The notes beneath the pieces were generated by a model, which was not told the origin of the DNA, made no database searches, and saw only the letters and a program-made list of their open reading frames with translations. Shown here piece after piece: positions 45,707 through 56,854 of a stretch of 64,000 nucleotides of DNA (its first letter is position 1; each line of letters opens with the position of its first letter). This DNA comes from Grimontia marina (GTDB lineage Bacteria > Pseudomonadota > Gammaproteobacteria > Enterobacterales > Vibrionaceae). The position numbers and the translations under genes are program-made. The stretch is taken from assembly GCF_900060185.1 (NCBI RefSeq), contig NZ_FIZY01000004.1, positions 1 through 64,000 of the forward strand. The letters run 5' to 3'.

Positions 45707-45821
45707 GATGTCCTCTTACGGCCTTGTTTTTACATCATCGCGAGATCGATACTTTACCCATTCATCGCGATTCACGTATCCTGTTGCCTTCTCTTATCTT
45801 TGTAATTTTGCAGGCCAGATA

Positions 45822-48395
45822 GTGACAGTACAAGCGACAGCAAATCACACGCCGATGATGCAGCAATTTCTGAAAATCAAAGCGCAGCATCCCGAAGAAC
45901 TTCTTTTCTACCGAATGGGTGATTTCTACGAGCTGTTTTATGACGATGCTAAACGCGCATCCCAGTTGCTTGATATCTCTCTGACCAAACGCGGTGCCTC
46001 AGCCGGTGAACCGATTCCGATGGCAGGCGTTCCGTACCATTCTGTAGAAGGATACCTCGCCCGTCTGGTTCAGCTCGGAGAATCGGTTGCGATTTGTGAA
46101 CAAATCGGCGATCCAGCCACCAGCAAGGGACCTGTTGAGCGTCAAGTTGTCCGTATTGTGACACCAGGTACCGTTTCCGATGAGGCGCTGTTAAGCGAGC
46201 GCGTCGATAACCTGATTGCGGCGATTTTCGCTCAAGGTGAACGTTTTGGTTACGCCACGCTGGATATCACTTCTGGCCGTTTCCTACTGAGTGAACCCGC
46301 AACAGAAGAAGAAATGCAGGCAGAATTGCAGCGCACGCGCCCGGCCGAACTTTTGTATCCGGAAGATTTTGCATTTCCATCGCTGACCGACATGTGCAAA
46401 GGCAGCCGCCGACGCCCTATCTGGGAGTTTGATTTAGAGACAGCAAAACAACAGCTAAACCAGCAATTCGGCACCCGGGATTTGGTCGGTTTTGGTGTTG
46501 AAGAATGCTCACTTGGTCTTGCTGCTGCAGGTTGTTTGATGCAGTACGTCAAAGACACGCAACGCACCGCCCTTCCCCACATTCGCGCTTTGGTGAAAGA
46601 AAACAAAGACCAATCCGTGATTCTGGATGCCGCCACACGCCGCAACCTGGAACTGACCCAAAATCTGTCGGGTGGGTTGGAGAACACTGTTGCCTCGGTC
46701 CTCGACAGAACCACTACGCCGATGGGCAGTCGCCTTCTGAAGCGCTGGCTTCATCAGCCGATGCGTGATTTTAAGATTGTGAACCGTCGTCTGGATGCCA
46801 TCACGGTTCTAAAAGACACAGGGCTCTACGTCGATCTGGCAAACTCACTTCGCCCAGTTGGCGATATGGAACGTATTCTGGGGCGACTGGCGATTCGCTC
46901 TGCACGCCCTCGTGATATGGCAAGACTCCGCGGCGCATTGCAGCAATTGCCGGAAATCGAAAGCTTGCTTGATGAGGTGCAGGATGAAGCGATTGCACCG
47001 CTGAAACAGGCCAGCGCCCCAATGCCGGAACTTGCTGAGCTACTAGAGCGCGCCATTGTAGAAGCGCCACCGGTAGTTATCCGTGATGGTGGTGTCATTG
47101 CCCCTGGCTATAACGCTGAGCTTGATGAATGGCGCGATCTGGCTGATGGCGCCACACGCTATCTTGAGGAGCTGGAAGCACGTGAGCGCGACCGTCACGA
47201 CATTGATACGTTGAAAGTCGGATTCAATCAGGTCCATGGTTTCTACATTCAGGTCAGCCGTGGTCAAAGTCACCTGGTGCCGCCTTACTACGTGCGCCGT
47301 CAAACATTGAAAAACGCTGAACGTTACATTATCCCAGAGCTCAAAGAGCACGAAGACAAGGTACTCAATTCCAAGTCAAAAGCACTGGCACTTGAGAAGA
47401 AGCTCTGGGAAGAGCTGTTCGACCAACTGCTACCACATCTTGAGAAGCTGCAACGCGCCGCTGAAGCGCTTTCCACCCTCGATGTACTGGCTAACCTGGC
47501 TGAACGTGCTGAGTCACTGAATTACTGCCGCCCGACGCTGACTGAACAACGTGGCATTGATATCGCTGGCGGTCGCCACCCTGTGGTTGAGCAAGTGATG
47601 GACGCACCTTTTATCGCAAACCCAACCTCACTCAATCCAGACCGCCGTATGTTGATCATCACGGGTCCTAATATGGGTGGTAAATCGACCTACATGCGTC
47701 AAACTGCGCTGATCACTCTGATGGCACATATTGGCTCTTATGTGCCGGCAGAATCCGTCACCCTGGGTCCTGTCGACCGTATCTTTACGCGTATCGGTGC
47801 ATCCGATGATCTGGCCTCTGGCCGCTCAACCTTTATGGTCGAAATGACAGAGACAGCAAACATTCTTCATAACGCCACAGAAAACAGCCTGGTATTGATG
47901 GATGAGATTGGCCGCGGTACCAGTACCTATGATGGTCTTTCACTGGCATGGGCAAGTGCAGAGTGGCTGGCAGAAAAGCTCAAGGCGATGACGCTGTTTG
48001 CAACCCATTACTTTGAGCTGACGGAATTGTCCGGGCAGGTGCCGGGGCTAGTGAACGTGCATTTGGATGCCGTAGAGCATGGCGATGAAATCGCCTTTAT
48101 GCACGCGGTTCAAGAAGGCGCGGCGAGTAAATCATACGGTCTTGCCGTTGCAGGGTTAGCAGGTGTACCCAAAACCGTGATCCAACGAGCGAAAACCAAG
48201 CTTCGCCAGCTGGAAGCCAGCGGACACGAAGTAGTGACAGGTGAGCAAGCGACACCAACCAGCAGTGCCGCCGCCCAGCTTTCACTGCTGCCAGAGCTTA
48301 GTGAAGTGGAAAAAGCGCTGGCTGATGTCGATCCGGATAACCTGACGCCAAGACAAGCACTTGATGCCTTGTACCGACTGAAAGCGCTGCTTTGA
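45822..48395 (+). CDS. mutS: DNA mismatch repair protein MutS
   Basis: Recognises mismatches and small loops and recruits MutL. 857 residues with the mismatch-wedge motif F35-Y-E37 in [14 protein letters not shown], connector, clamp and lever domains, then the ATPase with Walker [14 protein letters not shown] near 617, Walker [18 protein letters not shown] and FATHYFEL. The frame is open far upstream, but homology begins at the GTG at 45822 ([16 protein letters not shown]). It is transcribed convergently with rpoS. Confidence 0.97.
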   Translation: MTVQATANHTPMMQQFLKIKAQHPEELLFYRMGDFYELFYDDAKRASQLLDISLTKRGASAGEPIPMAGVPYHSVEGYLARLVQLGESVAICEQIGDPATSKGPVERQVVRIVTPGTVSDEALLSERVDNLIAAIFAQGERFGYATLDITSGRFLLSEPATEEEMQAELQRTRPAELLYPEDFAFPSLTDMCKGSRRRPIWEFDLETAKQQLNQQFGTRDLVGFGVEECSLGLAAAGCLMQYVKDTQRTALPHIRALVKENKDQSVILDAATRRNLELTQNLSGGLENTVASVLDRTTTPMGSRLLKRWLHQPMRDFKIVNRRLDAITVLKDTGLYVDLANSLRPVGDMERILGRLAIRSARPRDMARLRGALQQLPEIESLLDEVQDEAIAPLKQASAPMPELAELLERAIVEAPPVVIRDGGVIAPGYNAELDEWRDLADGATRYLEELEARERDRHDIDTLKVGFNQVHGFYIQVSRGQSHLVPPYYVRRQTLKNAERYIIPELKEHEDKVLNSKSKALALEKKLWEELFDQLLPHLEKLQRAAEALSTLDVLANLAERAESLNYCRPTLTEQRGIDIAGGRHPVVEQVMDAPFIANPTSLNPDRRMLIITGPNMGGKSTYMRQTALITLMAHIGSYVPAESVTLGPVDRIFTRIGASDDLASGRSTFMVEMTETANILHNATENSLVLMDEIGRGTSTYDGLSLAWASAEWLAEKLKAMTLFATHYFELTELSGQVPGLVNVHLDAVEHGDEIAFMHAVQEGAASKSYGLAVAGLAGVPKTVIQRAKTKLRQLEASGHEVVTGEQATPTSSAAAQLSLLPELSEVEKALADVDPDNLTPRQALDALYRLKALL

Positions 48396-48424
48396 CTTAT
48401 CGAAGCGTCAGACGGTAAAAACAG

Positions 48425-48448
48425 AAAAGCCCCAAAAGGGGCTTTTTT
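48425..48448. terminator. bidirectional terminator between mutS and rpoS
   Basis: AAAAGCCCC-AAAA-GGGGCTTTT followed by further T residues on the plus strand, between the convergent stops at 48395 and 48483. Confidence 0.9.
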
Positions 48449-48482
48449 ATTGAGCACACAAAGTGTTGATAAAAAGGTGCTA

Positions 48483-49460
48483 TCAGTGCTCAGTGTTGAA
48501 CAGAGACTCGATGTTCAGTCCCTGATGCGTCAGCATGTCACGTAAGCGACGCAAGCCTTCAACTTGGATTTGGCGAACACGTTCACGTGTGAGGCCAATT
48601 TCACGACCCACATCTTCCAACGTTGACGCTTCATGACCCAGCAAGCCGAAACGACGTGCCAGCACTTCACGCTGCTTAGGGTTCAATTCCTGAAGCCAGT
48701 GAACGATAGACTTTTTCATGTCATCGTCTTGCGTGGTGTTCTCTGGACCGCCTTCTTTCTCGTCAGGAATGATGTCCAGCAATGCTTTCTCTGAATCACC
48801 ACCAATCGGATTATCTACCGAACTGATGCGCTCATTCAGGCGAAGCATGCGGTTGACATCTTCAACTGGTTTGTCGAGTTGCAGAGCGATGTCTTCTGCT
48901 GTTGGCTCATGATCCAGCTTTTGCGCCAGTTCACGGGCAGTGCGCAGATAGACGTTAAGCTCTTTAACCACATGAATAGGCAGACGGATAGTACGCGTCT
49001 GGTTCATGATGGCACGCTCGATGGTTTGACGAATCCACCACGTTGCGTAAGTAGAGAAGCGGAAACCGCGTTCAGGATCGAACTTCTCAACCGCACGGAT
49101 CAAACCGAGGTTACCTTCTTCAACCAAATCAAGAAGAGCAAGACCACGATTAGAGTAACGGCGGGAAATCTTAACCACCAAGCGGAGGTTACTTTCGATC
49201 ATACGTTTGCGAGCAGCTTCGTCGCCACGAAGCGCACGACGTGCATAAAGTACTTCTTCTTCCGCAGTCAGCAGAGGAGAGTAACCTATTTCGCTTAGAT
49301 AGAGTTGCGTTGCATCGAGAGCTTTCGAGGACGCCGCAAACGATACGGACTCTTCTACCTCTTCAGCTACTTCGTCTTCAGACTCGATTTCGAGTTGTTC
49401 CATGTCAACGTCTTCAACCATTAAGTCGTCAACTTTCTTTGCAGTATTATTCTGACTCAT
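48483..49460 (-). CDS. rpoS: RNA polymerase sigma factor RpoS (sigma-38)
   Basis: Master sigma factor of stationary phase and general stress. 325 residues: region 1.2 ([16 protein letters not shown]), region 2 with [20 protein letters not shown] and [17 protein letters not shown], region 3, and region 4 helix-turn-helix [16 protein letters not shown]-type sequence near the end. I use the ATG at 49460, with GGGAGG four bases upstream. The nlpD gene upstream usually contains the main rpoS promoter in this family. The long acidic N-terminus (about 10-40) is typical of vibrios. Confidence 0.98.
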   Translation of the reverse strand: MSQNNTAKKVDDLMVEDVDMEQLEIESEDEVAEEVEESVSFAASSKALDATQLYLSEIGYSPLLTAEEEVLYARRALRGDEAARKRMIESNLRLVVKISRRYSNRGLALLDLVEEGNLGLIRAVEKFDPERGFRFSTYATWWIRQTIERAIMNQTRTIRLPIHVVKELNVYLRTARELAQKLDHEPTAEDIALQLDKPVEDVNRMLRLNERISSVDNPIGGDSEKALLDIIPDEKEGGPENTTQDDDMKKSIVHWLQELNPKQREVLARRFGLLGHEASTLEDVGREIGLTRERVRQIQVEGLRRLRDMLTHQGLNIESLFNTEH

Positions 49461-49514
49461 AGCGCCTCCCAATTTGGCGTAGCAGCTAGACAGTACAGCA
49501 AGATCTGCCTCGGA

Positions 49515-50468
49515 TTACCGTTTCGGCAAATACCTTAACGGGTTCACCGACTTTCCTTTATAGCGAATCTCGAAGTGCAACCGTACACTGTTTGTACCAG
49601 AGCTGCCCATTGAGGCTATTTTTTGCCCCTTTTTGACATTCTGACGTTCCGAAACAAAGATGCGGTCATTGTGCGCGTAGGCACTAAGATAATCATCGTT
49701 ATGTTTAATAATGATTAAATTGCCGTACCCTCTAAGCGCGTTGCCCGCATAAACCACTTTTCCATCTGCAGAAGCATCGATGCTTTGACCGCGTTTGCCC
49801 GCAATATCTATCCCTTTGTTTCCCAGCTCCGTGCTAGAGAATCCGGAGATGACTCGCCCGTTAGAAGGCCATTGCCACCTAATGGTTTCGGGCTTACCTG
49901 ACGGCTTGTTAGCGGATTTATCAACAGTTGGTTTATTTTTTGTTACACGCTGATTGTATTCCTTCACTTTTTGCTGTTCAACATTTTTCTTATTTTGAGA
50001 AGAAGAAGCCGACTTATTTTGCGAAGCGGTTTTTGGATTATCTTGCTTGGGCTTAGCAGATGATCCTGAAACAGGCGGTTTCGTTGCAACGACAGCGGGT
50101 GCTGTTGCAACTCCGGATGTCGCTGCGACAACGACTGCCGCGCCCGCACCGGTATCTTTCTTTCCGTAAGATGGTGGCACGTACTTTTCGCGCCACAGAT
50201 TCAGCTTCTGGCCAGGGAAGATAGTATACGGAGCATCGAGGTTATTAGCGGAAATAATATCGTTAACGTCACGGTCCGTGATGTACGCGATATAGTACAA
50301 GGTATCGCCCTTCTTCACCTCATAATAGCTACCTCGGTAACTGCCTCGTTCAATCTCCCCGTAATCAGGACCTACACTAGAGACGGGGGCTGGGCTGGTC
50401 ACTGAGCAAGCAGACAATAATCCCAACACAGAGAGAAATAATAAAATTTTCAACTGAATTGAAACCAT
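49515..50468 (-). CDS. nlpD: NlpD lipoprotein, amidase activator (LysM-LytM)
   Basis: Outer-membrane lipoprotein that activates the cell-separation amidase AmiC at the septum. 317 residues with a lipobox (LLSAC, Cys21), a LysM domain (about 52-96: YEVKKGDTLYYIAYIT) and a long Ser/Lys/Ala-rich linker. The C-terminal M23-fold domain is catalytically degenerate: the first zinc His is replaced, giving NKGIDIAG, as in E. coli NlpD. I use the ATG at 50468, with GGGTGG upstream. It lies between pcm and rpoS, and rpoS promoter activity within this gene is expected. Confidence 0.96.
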   Translation of the reverse strand: MVSIQLKILLFLSVLGLLSACSVTSPAPVSSVGPDYGEIERGSYRGSYYEVKKGDTLYYIAYITDRDVNDIISANNLDAPYTIFPGQKLNLWREKYVPPSYGKKDTGAGAAVVVAATSGVATAPAVVATKPPVSGSSAKPKQDNPKTASQNKSASSSQNKKNVEQQKVKEYNQRVTKNKPTVDKSANKPSGKPETIRWQWPSNGRVISGFSSTELGNKGIDIAGKRGQSIDASADGKVVYAGNALRGYGNLIIIKHNDDYLSAYAHNDRIFVSERQNVKKGQKIASMGSSGTNSVRLHFEIRYKGKSVNPLRYLPKR

Positions 50469-50484
50469 TACCACCCAAAGTTAC

Positions 50485-51114
50485 CTATGCTAAATCACCA
50501 GCCACAAGAGGAACAAATCGAACCGCTTCAATGGCTTTTGATTCAAATTCGTCACCATGACGCGTGACATGATATAGCGTTTGATCGTTCTCGCCGACAG
50601 GCACAATCATAGATCCGCCATCACCAAGCTGTTCCATCAATATCTTTGGCATACTCGCCGCTGCGGCTGTCACAATAATGGCATCAAAAGGACCTTTACT
50701 TCTCCAGCCTTGCCATCCATCTCCATGTTTTGTAGATATGTTATACAGCTCAAACTGTTTAAAACGGCGCTTTGCGACCATTTGGAGCTGCTTAATTCGC
50801 TCCACGGAATAAACATGCTCAACCAGTTGCGCTAGCACGCACGTCTGAAACCCCGAACCGGTTCCCACTTCCAGAACACGACTGTCATGTTTAAGACCGA
50901 GAAGCTCCGTCATTTTCGCAACGATATAGGGCTGAGAAATAGTCTGCCCATGGCCAATCGGCAACGCATTGTTGTCATAGGCTTGATGAGCCATTGCCTC
51001 TGAAACGAAAAGATGTCTGGGCAAGCGTCCGATTGCCTCAAGCACACATTGATCTGATATACCCTGTTGGCGAAGTAGTTGAATAAGTGAATGCGAGTAA
51101 TTCACTAATGCCAC
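50485..51114 (-). CDS. pcm: protein-L-isoaspartate O-methyltransferase
   Basis: Repairs isoaspartyl residues in aged proteins using S-adenosylmethionine. 209 residues with [30 protein letters not shown] (about 32-61) and the cofactor motif [16 protein letters not shown] near 82. Located between surE and nlpD, the standard stationary-phase cluster. Confidence 0.97.
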   Translation of the reverse strand: MALVNYSHSLIQLLRQQGISDQCVLEAIGRLPRHLFVSEAMAHQAYDNNALPIGHGQTISQPYIVAKMTELLGLKHDSRVLEVGTGSGFQTCVLAQLVEHVYSVERIKQLQMVAKRRFKQFELYNISTKHGDGWQGWRSKGPFDAIIVTAAAASMPKILMEQLGDGGSMIVPVGENDQTLYHVTRHGDEFESKAIEAVRFVPLVAGDLA

Positions 51115-51120
51115 CCTTTA

Positions 51121-51867
51121 TTATTTCGTTGCGTTTGTAACCCAAAGATTCAGAGTGTCGATCGTATCATGCGCTGTCAGATCGACCTGAAGTGGTGTCA
51201 AAGAGACACAATTATTTTCAACGGCATAGAAGTCAGTACCTGGCCCGGCATCTTGTTTTGCTCCCGGAGGACCAATCCAATAAATAGCATGACCACGAGG
51301 ATCTCTATCCTCAATCATGTCTTCTGCACGGTGACGCGCACCCAACCTTGTCACCTGCCACCCCTTAATATCCTCTATTGGAACATCAGGAACATTGATG
51401 TTTAACAATCGGTTACGCGGCAGTGGCTTATCTTTGTCGTTGAGTACCACTTTTTTTACCACCTGAGCGGCAGTATGAAAATATGTGGTACCACAAAGGG
51501 AGACAGCTATCGCAGGCACACCCATGAAAAAGCCTTCAGTTGCTGCAGCAACTGTGCCTGAATACAATACATCATCACCGAGATTAGCGCCGTGATTGAT
51601 CCCCGTAATGACAAAATCCACTTTATCTTTCACCAATGCATTCAACGCGACATGAACACTGTCGGTTGGTGTGCCCTGCACAGCATAACGGCTGTCACCC
51701 ACTTCGCGCAGGCGAAGCGGGTTTTCCAGCGTCAGGGAGTTAGAAGCGCCGGAGCGGTTTCTATCCGGGGCTACAACGGTCACTGTAGCAATCTCAGACA
51801 ACACTTCCGCCAGTACATTGATGCCGGCAGCAAACACGCCATCATCATTACTGATCAAAATGTGCAT
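51121..51867 (-). CDS. surE: 5'/3'-nucleotidase SurE
   Basis: Metal-dependent survival phosphatase acting on nucleoside monophosphates and short polyphosphates. 248 residues: [18 protein letters not shown] with the metal-binding Asp pair (8-9), [21 protein letters not shown] near 35, and [26 protein letters not shown] near 90. Its start overlaps the truD end by 20 bases, and pcm follows after 6 bases. Confidence 0.98.
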   Translation of the reverse strand: MHILISNDDGVFAAGINVLAEVLSEIATVTVVAPDRNRSGASNSLTLENPLRLREVGDSRYAVQGTPTDSVHVALNALVKDKVDFVITGINHGANLGDDVLYSGTVAAATEGFFMGVPAIAVSLCGTTYFHTAAQVVKKVVLNDKDKPLPRNRLLNINVPDVPIEDIKGWQVTRLGARHRAEDMIEDRDPRGHAIYWIGPPGAKQDAGPGTDFYAVENNCVSLTPLQVDLTAHDTIDTLNLWVTNATK

Positions 51868-52906
51868 CTGATTCTCCCTCTGATTTGTCTACCATGACTT
51901 CTCGCATCACCGCTGTCGCAAAACATCCTGCAGGAAGAGAGAACTCAATCGTTAATGTGTCACCTTTACGTTGCCAGCTCATCTGTTGAGGATAGAGCAG
52001 CAATGGGCGACGCTCATGACGCATGCGGTTACTGCGAATCACCGCCAGAAGATGTGGTTCAGTATCTACGATATCCTGTTCAAACTGCTGCGCCTCACCT
52101 TGAGTAGGCAGTGCATTGTCACCGGTCATTGGGCCGGAGATTTGCCATTCGTGGTTTTGCAACTGTGCTTCCGCAGAGGCGACGTCTTCCACCAGTTGGA
52201 CCTGCTCTTTGTCGTCGATCAGTAAGTCGCCCAACATTGGCGTATGGCAAAGTTGCTTTTCGATCCGCGCAGACAACACTTGGTTGAACAGGAATGATCG
52301 AGCTGCAGACAGGTAGAAGCTGCGTTTGCTCTTATCACGTACGCGGAATTTATCCTGACCCCAATCGCGCGCTGACGTCACGTTGTTGCCATTACGACCA
52401 AATCGCTGGCTGCCAAAGTAGTTTGGTACACCTTGGTCGCGAATGTCGGCAAGGCGTGCTTCAATTGCGTCATCACCGTCAAATTCTGTGATCACTAACT
52501 TGAAGCGGTTACCAATCAGATCACCCGGGCGCAGTTTTTTGTCGTGACGGGCAGTGTCCAAAATGGCATCAACACCTTCATGTGTAGCGACAAACTCGCT
52601 TAAATCCGGATCTGGCTGCCCTGGCAAGTGCACACTGAACCATTGTTCCGTCACTGCGTGGCGATCTTTCAGACCAGCCCAGCTCACATCACGGGATTTA
52701 ACACCACACGCTTTAGCCAGCTCATTGGCAACGTATTTAGTGTTCTCGCCAATCTTGCGGATACGTACCAGAAAATGCTCACCGTGTCCGGCAGGCGTGA
52801 AATCAAGAGTTTCGCTAACGAAGAAATCTTCGGCCTTGGCCTTTAGGCGGCCAGTTGCTGCTGGCTGACCATGCAAGTAAGCCAGTGCGTTCATTACATC
52901 AGTCAT
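51848..52906 (-). CDS. truD: tRNA pseudouridine(13) synthase TruD
   Basis: Modifies uridine 13 in tRNA-Glu. 352 residues with the catalytic Asp in [16 protein letters not shown] near 80, and [15 protein letters not shown] near 155, the family's diagnostic blocks. The gene overlaps both surE (20 bases) and ispF (8 bases), so translation is coupled through this block. Confidence 0.97.
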   Translation of the reverse strand: MTDVMNALAYLHGQPAATGRLKAKAEDFFVSETLDFTPAGHGEHFLVRIRKIGENTKYVANELAKACGVKSRDVSWAGLKDRHAVTEQWFSVHLPGQPDPDLSEFVATHEGVDAILDTARHDKKLRPGDLIGNRFKLVITEFDGDDAIEARLADIRDQGVPNYFGSQRFGRNGNNVTSARDWGQDKFRVRDKSKRSFYLSAARSFLFNQVLSARIEKQLCHTPMLGDLLIDDKEQVQLVEDVASAEAQLQNHEWQISGPMTGDNALPTQGEAQQFEQDIVDTEPHLLAVIRSNRMRHERRPLLLYPQQMSWQRKGDTLTIEFSLPAGCFATAVMREVMVDKSEGESDAHFDQ

Positions 52907-53384
52907 TGGAATCCTTACGGATGATCACCACAGCCTCACAGGCGATGCCTTCTTTGCGGCCGGTGAACCCCAGTCGTTCGGTGGTTGTCGCTTTCACATT
53001 CACGTTGCTGACATCCGTTTCCAGATCCTGGGCAATCGCCGAACACATAGCATCAATATGCGGTGCCATTTTCGGCGCTTGCGCCATGATGGTGACATCC
53101 AGGTTACCAATCACATAGCCTTTTGCTTTCACTTTGGCGTAAACATCGCGTAGGAGAAAACGGCTGTCAGCCCCTTCCCACTCAGCGTCGGTATCAGGGA
53201 AGTGACGGCCAATATCGCCAGCCGCAATTGCGCCAAGCAGAGCATCACACACTGCGTGCAGCGCCACATCACCATCGGAGTGCGCGACCAGTCCTTGCTC
53301 ATAAGGTACTTTCACACCGCCAATGATCACTGGGCCTTCACCGCCAAACTTGTGTACGTCAAAACCGTGTCCAATACGAATCAT
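52899..53384 (-). CDS. ispF: 2-C-methyl-D-erythritol 2,4-cyclodiphosphate synthase
   Basis: Fifth enzyme of the MEP isoprenoid pathway. 161 residues: [11 protein letters not shown] with the metal ligands Asp8 and His10, [19 protein letters not shown] near 34, [10 protein letters not shown] near 56, and the C-terminal [13 protein letters not shown]. It follows ispD by 16 bases in the conserved ftsB-ispD-ispF-truD-surE order. Confidence 0.98.
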   Translation of the reverse strand: MIRIGHGFDVHKFGGEGPVIIGGVKVPYEQGLVAHSDGDVALHAVCDALLGAIAAGDIGRHFPDTDAEWEGADSRFLLRDVYAKVKAKGYVIGNLDVTIMAQAPKMAPHIDAMCSAIAQDLETDVSNVNVKATTTERLGFTGRKEGIACEAVVIIRKDSND

Positions 53385-53400
53385 GTTTCTTCCTCACTTA

Positions 53401-54135
53401 TCACTGGCCGCTATTGCGTTGGGCCAGGAAAAAGGTGGCGAGCGCGAGATCTTCGGGCTGCGTCACCTTGATGTTGTCTGCATGTCCAGAAACCAGCTTA
53501 GGTGCGCCACCGGCAAGCTCAATCGCGGAGGCTTCATCAGTCACTGCCAACGATTTATCCAATGCGGTTTCTAATGCATTCAGTAACTGCTCACGCTTAA
53601 ACATTTGTGGCGTTAAGGCATGCCAGAGTTGCTCACGGCACACTGTGGTTTCAATCTTGTTGTCGCCCGTGCCGCGCTTCATGGTGTCTCGCACCGGACA
53701 GGCTAGAATAGCGCCATGGGTGTGACTAATCGCCTCAGCAATCAGTGCATCGATGTCCTGATGTCTGACACAAGGCCGGGCAGCATCATGTACCATCACC
53801 CATTCCGCATCAGTTGTGCGAAGGCCAGCCAAGACGGAGTCTGCGCGCTCTTTGCCACCAGTTGTCACCACAACACGCTTATCACTGCCAAGGGATGTTG
53901 AATGGAAATATCCATCCTCTTCACCAATCGCAATCACGACTTTATTGATGCTTGGGTGCTCCAGCAGGTAATGCACCGTGTGTTCAAGCAGCGTTTTATC
54001 TTCGATGGTGAGGTATTGTTTCGGCAGGTCCGCGCGCATACGCTTTCCTACTCCTGCCGCAGGGACAATCGCGACCACTTCAGGCGCGACAGATTGCGGC
54101 AAGCTTAAGGTTTCTTCACTGGCCGGGGTATTCAT
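53401..54135 (-). CDS. ispD: 2-C-methyl-D-erythritol 4-phosphate cytidylyltransferase
   Basis: Third enzyme of the MEP pathway, making CDP-methylerythritol. 244 residues, with the nucleotide-binding VAIVPAAGVGKRMRADLPKQ at about 21-40, VMVHDAARPCV near 115 and the C-terminal VTQPEDLALA. Compared with E. coli there is an N-terminal extension of about 15 residues before the conserved core. Adjacent to ispF and ftsB. Confidence 0.97.
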   Translation of the reverse strand: MNTPASEETLSLPQSVAPEVVAIVPAAGVGKRMRADLPKQYLTIEDKTLLEHTVHYLLEHPSINKVVIAIGEEDGYFHSTSLGSDKRVVVTTGGKERADSVLAGLRTTDAEWVMVHDAARPCVRHQDIDALIAEAISHTHGAILACPVRDTMKRGTGDNKIETTVCREQLWHALTPQMFKREQLLNALETALDKSLAVTDEASAIELAGGAPKLVSGHADNIKVTQPEDLALATFFLAQRNSGQ

Positions 54136-54162
54136 GTTTCTCTACTTAAAAAGGCGAGAGGG

Positions 54163-54435
54163 CTAATCGCTGACAACCCGGAAGAAAGTTTCTCCCGGCT
54201 TGATCATGCCCAGTTCGTTGCGGGCGCGTTCTTCAATCGCTTCTTGCCCACGTTTGAGATCTGCTATTTCTGCGTACATTTGCTGGTTACGTTGGTGGAG
54301 TTTATCGTTGGCTTGAGCAACAGAATCAGCAACGGCGGTCACTGCAAGGTAATCGTCTACCCCGTTCTTGCCCCACCAAAGGTGATACTGGAGCCATCCA
54401 AACAATACGAACAGCAAGACTGTCAGCATTCGCAT
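54163..54435 (-). CDS. ftsB: cell division protein FtsB
   Basis: Small bitopic divisome protein that forms a complex with FtsL and FtsQ. 90 residues: a short cytoplasmic start, one membrane helix (about 3-20, [18 protein letters not shown]), then a periplasmic coiled coil (about 30-70) and the conserved [20 protein letters not shown] place the start at the ATG at 54435, preceded by GGGGAGGAAA. The upstream open codons are not FtsB-like. First gene of the ispD-rpoS block. Confidence 0.95.
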   Translation of the reverse strand: MRMLTVLLFVLFGWLQYHLWWGKNGVDDYLAVTAVADSVAQANDKLHQRNQQMYAEIADLKRGQEAIEERARNELGMIKPGETFFRVVSD

Positions 54436-54635
54436 TGAATTTTCCTCCCCACACTCAACAAAACCCGTCTGGCATTCATCGCCAAACACAGAACATAACC
54501 CACAAAGTCTAGGCTCAGTGGGCACTTACATAAAGAATAGCCGTAATAATCCCACATTCGCCCCTGTCACACCAGCAATGCCAGCGACAGAACGGCGAAT
54601 TGCGGGCTTTTCGTAAATAAGTGACAGGAGAATGG

Positions 54636-55127
54636 TCAGGCGTTGAGGTGATAAACCGGATTGGGAAGCGCCCCCAGCAAGGTAGAGAGGTCTCTCGCTG
54701 CAAACGCAAAGGTATATTCCGGTGGACCCGGTGTGTACATCAAAGATTCAAATTCAAACAACGCGCTATCGACTATCAAGGGGATATGGTCTGGCATACC
54801 AAACGGGCAAACCGCCCCGGGTACACAGCCAAGACTTTCTATCATCTCTTCGTCTGAGGCAATGGAAGGTCTTTGCCCCACCAGCGCTTTGATTTTCTTA
54901 CCATCCAATCTCGCATCACGATGCGTCAGCAAAAGCGCATGACCGCCCTTCTTAAAGTTGAGGAGTAAGCTTTTAGTGGGTGTTGCTGTCCAACCCAGAC
55001 GCTTGCCGACGATGTCATCAGTGGCAAAATCGAGGATGGGTTCATGTTGCCACTCTTGATAGCTCACACCACACTGCGTCATCAAACTGATATTCTTTTG
55101 CAGAATTTCATCCAACGTCTGCGCCAT
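54636..55127 (-). CDS. YbaK/EbsC family aminoacyl-tRNA deacylase
   Basis: 163-residue YbaK/ProX-type protein that would hydrolyse mischarged tRNAs in trans. The family core is visible in LLLNFKKGGHALLLTHRDARLDGKKIKALVG (about 54-84) and the LGCVPGAVCPFGMPDHIPLIVD block near 98. Substrate specificity cannot be read off. Its ATG directly follows the argO stop (TAAATG), so the pair is one operon. Confidence 0.88.
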   Translation of the reverse strand: MAQTLDEILQKNISLMTQCGVSYQEWQHEPILDFATDDIVGKRLGWTATPTKSLLLNFKKGGHALLLTHRDARLDGKKIKALVGQRPSIASDEEMIESLGCVPGAVCPFGMPDHIPLIVDSALFEFESLMYTPGPPEYTFAFAARDLSTLLGALPNPVYHLNA

Positions 55128-55763
55128 TTATCCCTCCAGGCCCATCATCCATTTTTGCATCAAAAGAAATGCTACATAAACCATCATGCCAGCAACCAGA
55201 ATATCAATGGTTTTCCGCACATTAGGCTTGGAAAGCACTGGCGACATTTTCGCAGCGCCCAATGCAATACCATAAAACCAGACCATAGATGCCAGCATAG
55301 TGCCGACTGCAAAGGCGGTTCGCTGTGCAGGTTCAAACTGACCACCAATTGAGCCTAGTACCACAACGGTGTCTAAATACACGTGAGGGTTTAGCAAAGT
55401 CACTGCCGCAGCGCCAATCAATACCGCCATGAGTCCTTTACCCGTATTTTCTCCCTCCGACTCGGCACTTTCCTCTTCGCCAATCCAAGCACGTTTAAGC
55501 GATTGGTAAGCGTAGGTCAGCAGAAAGGCAATACCTCCCAGTGTCACGACACTCAGCAAGGTTTCATTACTGGAAAGCATTGCACCACCGCCAAAAACGC
55601 CGAGGGCAATCAAAGCAAAGTCGCAGAGAAAGCAAAGTGTCGCCGTCGCAACATGATGATGACGGCGGATCCCTTGATTGAGGACAAACGCATTCTGCGC
55701 ACCAATCGGAATGATCATACTGAGCCCTAAACCAAACCCTTGTAATAAAACACTGCTACTCAT
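55128..55763 (-). CDS. argO: arginine exporter ArgO (LysE family)
   Basis: Inner-membrane exporter of arginine and toxic analogues. 211 residues, exactly the E. coli length, with about six helices and the family motif MIIPIGAQNAFVLNQGIRRHHH at about 16-37 and LNPHVYLDTVVVLGSIGGQ near 128. I use the ATG at 55763 (MSSSVLLQGF); the longer open frame runs into the divergent argP region. Divergence from argP, its activator, confirms the identity. Confidence 0.95.
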   Translation of the reverse strand: MSSSVLLQGFGLGLSMIIPIGAQNAFVLNQGIRRHHHVATATLCFLCDFALIALGVFGGGAMLSSNETLLSVVTLGGIAFLLTYAYQSLKRAWIGEEESAESEGENTGKGLMAVLIGAAAVTLLNPHVYLDTVVVLGSIGGQFEPAQRTAFAVGTMLASMVWFYGIALGAAKMSPVLSKPNVRKTIDILVAGMMVYVAFLLMQKWMMGLEG

Positions 55764-55873
55764 CACTTTGTCTCCACATCCCTCAATATTGCTGAGGCAC
55801 AAATTAGAGGGGTGACAAACGTAAGTAAAACTAATAATTTTAATCACAGATAAGCAAAACTGATGAGACGTAG

Positions 55874-56791
55874 ATGAAGGGATTAGATTACCGCTGGCTG
55901 GATGCACTGGATGCAGTCATCGCCAACGGCGGCTTTGATAAAGCAGCAGAAGCGCTTTTCATCACCCAATCGGCCGTTTCCCAGCGAATCAAACAGCTGG
56001 AAACTTTGGTTGCACAGCCCGTATTGATTCGCGAAACGCCTCCGCAACCCACCGCCATTGGTAAAAAGCTGCTTGGCCTTCACCGACGTGTTCAACTGCT
56101 TGAAAAGGAAATGCTGCCAGAGCTGACACCCGAAGGGCTGGCAGGTCCTATTACTGTACCTATCGCCACCAATGCAGACAGCCTGGCGACCTGGCTGCTG
56201 CCAGCTCTTTCCCCGTTAATGAAAGCGCAGACACTCGAAATCAACCTGATCGTCGATGATGAGAGCCGCACGCTGAATCGCCTTCGATCAGGCGAAGCCG
56301 TTGTTGCGGTTAGCAATGAAGCCACACCACTGAAAGGCTGTGTGGCGGAATCTTTGGGGGTGATGGAGTACCTTTGCGTTTGCACCCCAGCCTTCAAAGC
56401 CACCTACTTTCCAGATGGCTTGAACGCAGAAGCGGTGAGTCGCGCTCCTGCTGTGGTGTTTGACCGTTTCGATGATATGCACACTCAGTTTGTGTCTGAA
56501 CGTTTTCAACTGCCCACTCCCGGCTGGCGTAGCCATATGGTTCGCTCGTCTGAGGCTTTCGTCAAAATGGCCAAACTAGGTGTGGCGTATTGCCTGATAC
56601 CCCGTCTGCAAATTGAGCCAGAACTGACATCCGGTGAGCTTATCGATCTTTGTCCAGGCGATGGTGTGATCCGCCACCTATACTGGCACCATTTCGCGAC
56701 GGAAAGTGGCGTATTGGCGGAGATGTCATCAGCCTGCTTAAATTATGCGCGAAAGACTTTCGGCGAAGGAAAAATATCCCGCACAGTGTGA
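55874..56791 (+). CDS. argP: LysR-family regulator ArgP (IciA)
   Basis: Activates argO in response to arginine and represses it with lysine in E. coli. 305 residues with an N-terminal winged helix (LDYRWLDALDAVIANGGFDKAAEALFITQSAVSQRIKQLE, about 4-43) and a LysR effector domain. The pair argP/argO is divergent with a 110-base shared control region, the textbook arrangement. Confidence 0.95.
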   Translation: MKGLDYRWLDALDAVIANGGFDKAAEALFITQSAVSQRIKQLETLVAQPVLIRETPPQPTAIGKKLLGLHRRVQLLEKEMLPELTPEGLAGPITVPIATNADSLATWLLPALSPLMKAQTLEINLIVDDESRTLNRLRSGEAVVAVSNEATPLKGCVAESLGVMEYLCVCTPAFKATYFPDGLNAEAVSRAPAVVFDRFDDMHTQFVSERFQLPTPGWRSHMVRSSEAFVKMAKLGVAYCLIPRLQIEPELTSGELIDLCPGDGVIRHLYWHHFATESGVLAEMSSACLNYARKTFGEGKISRTV

Positions 56792-56854
56792 ATTATTTCC
56801 GCCTTGCCGGAGTCATAGCCATATAACTTCAAAAAACAACATGGAACCCAGACC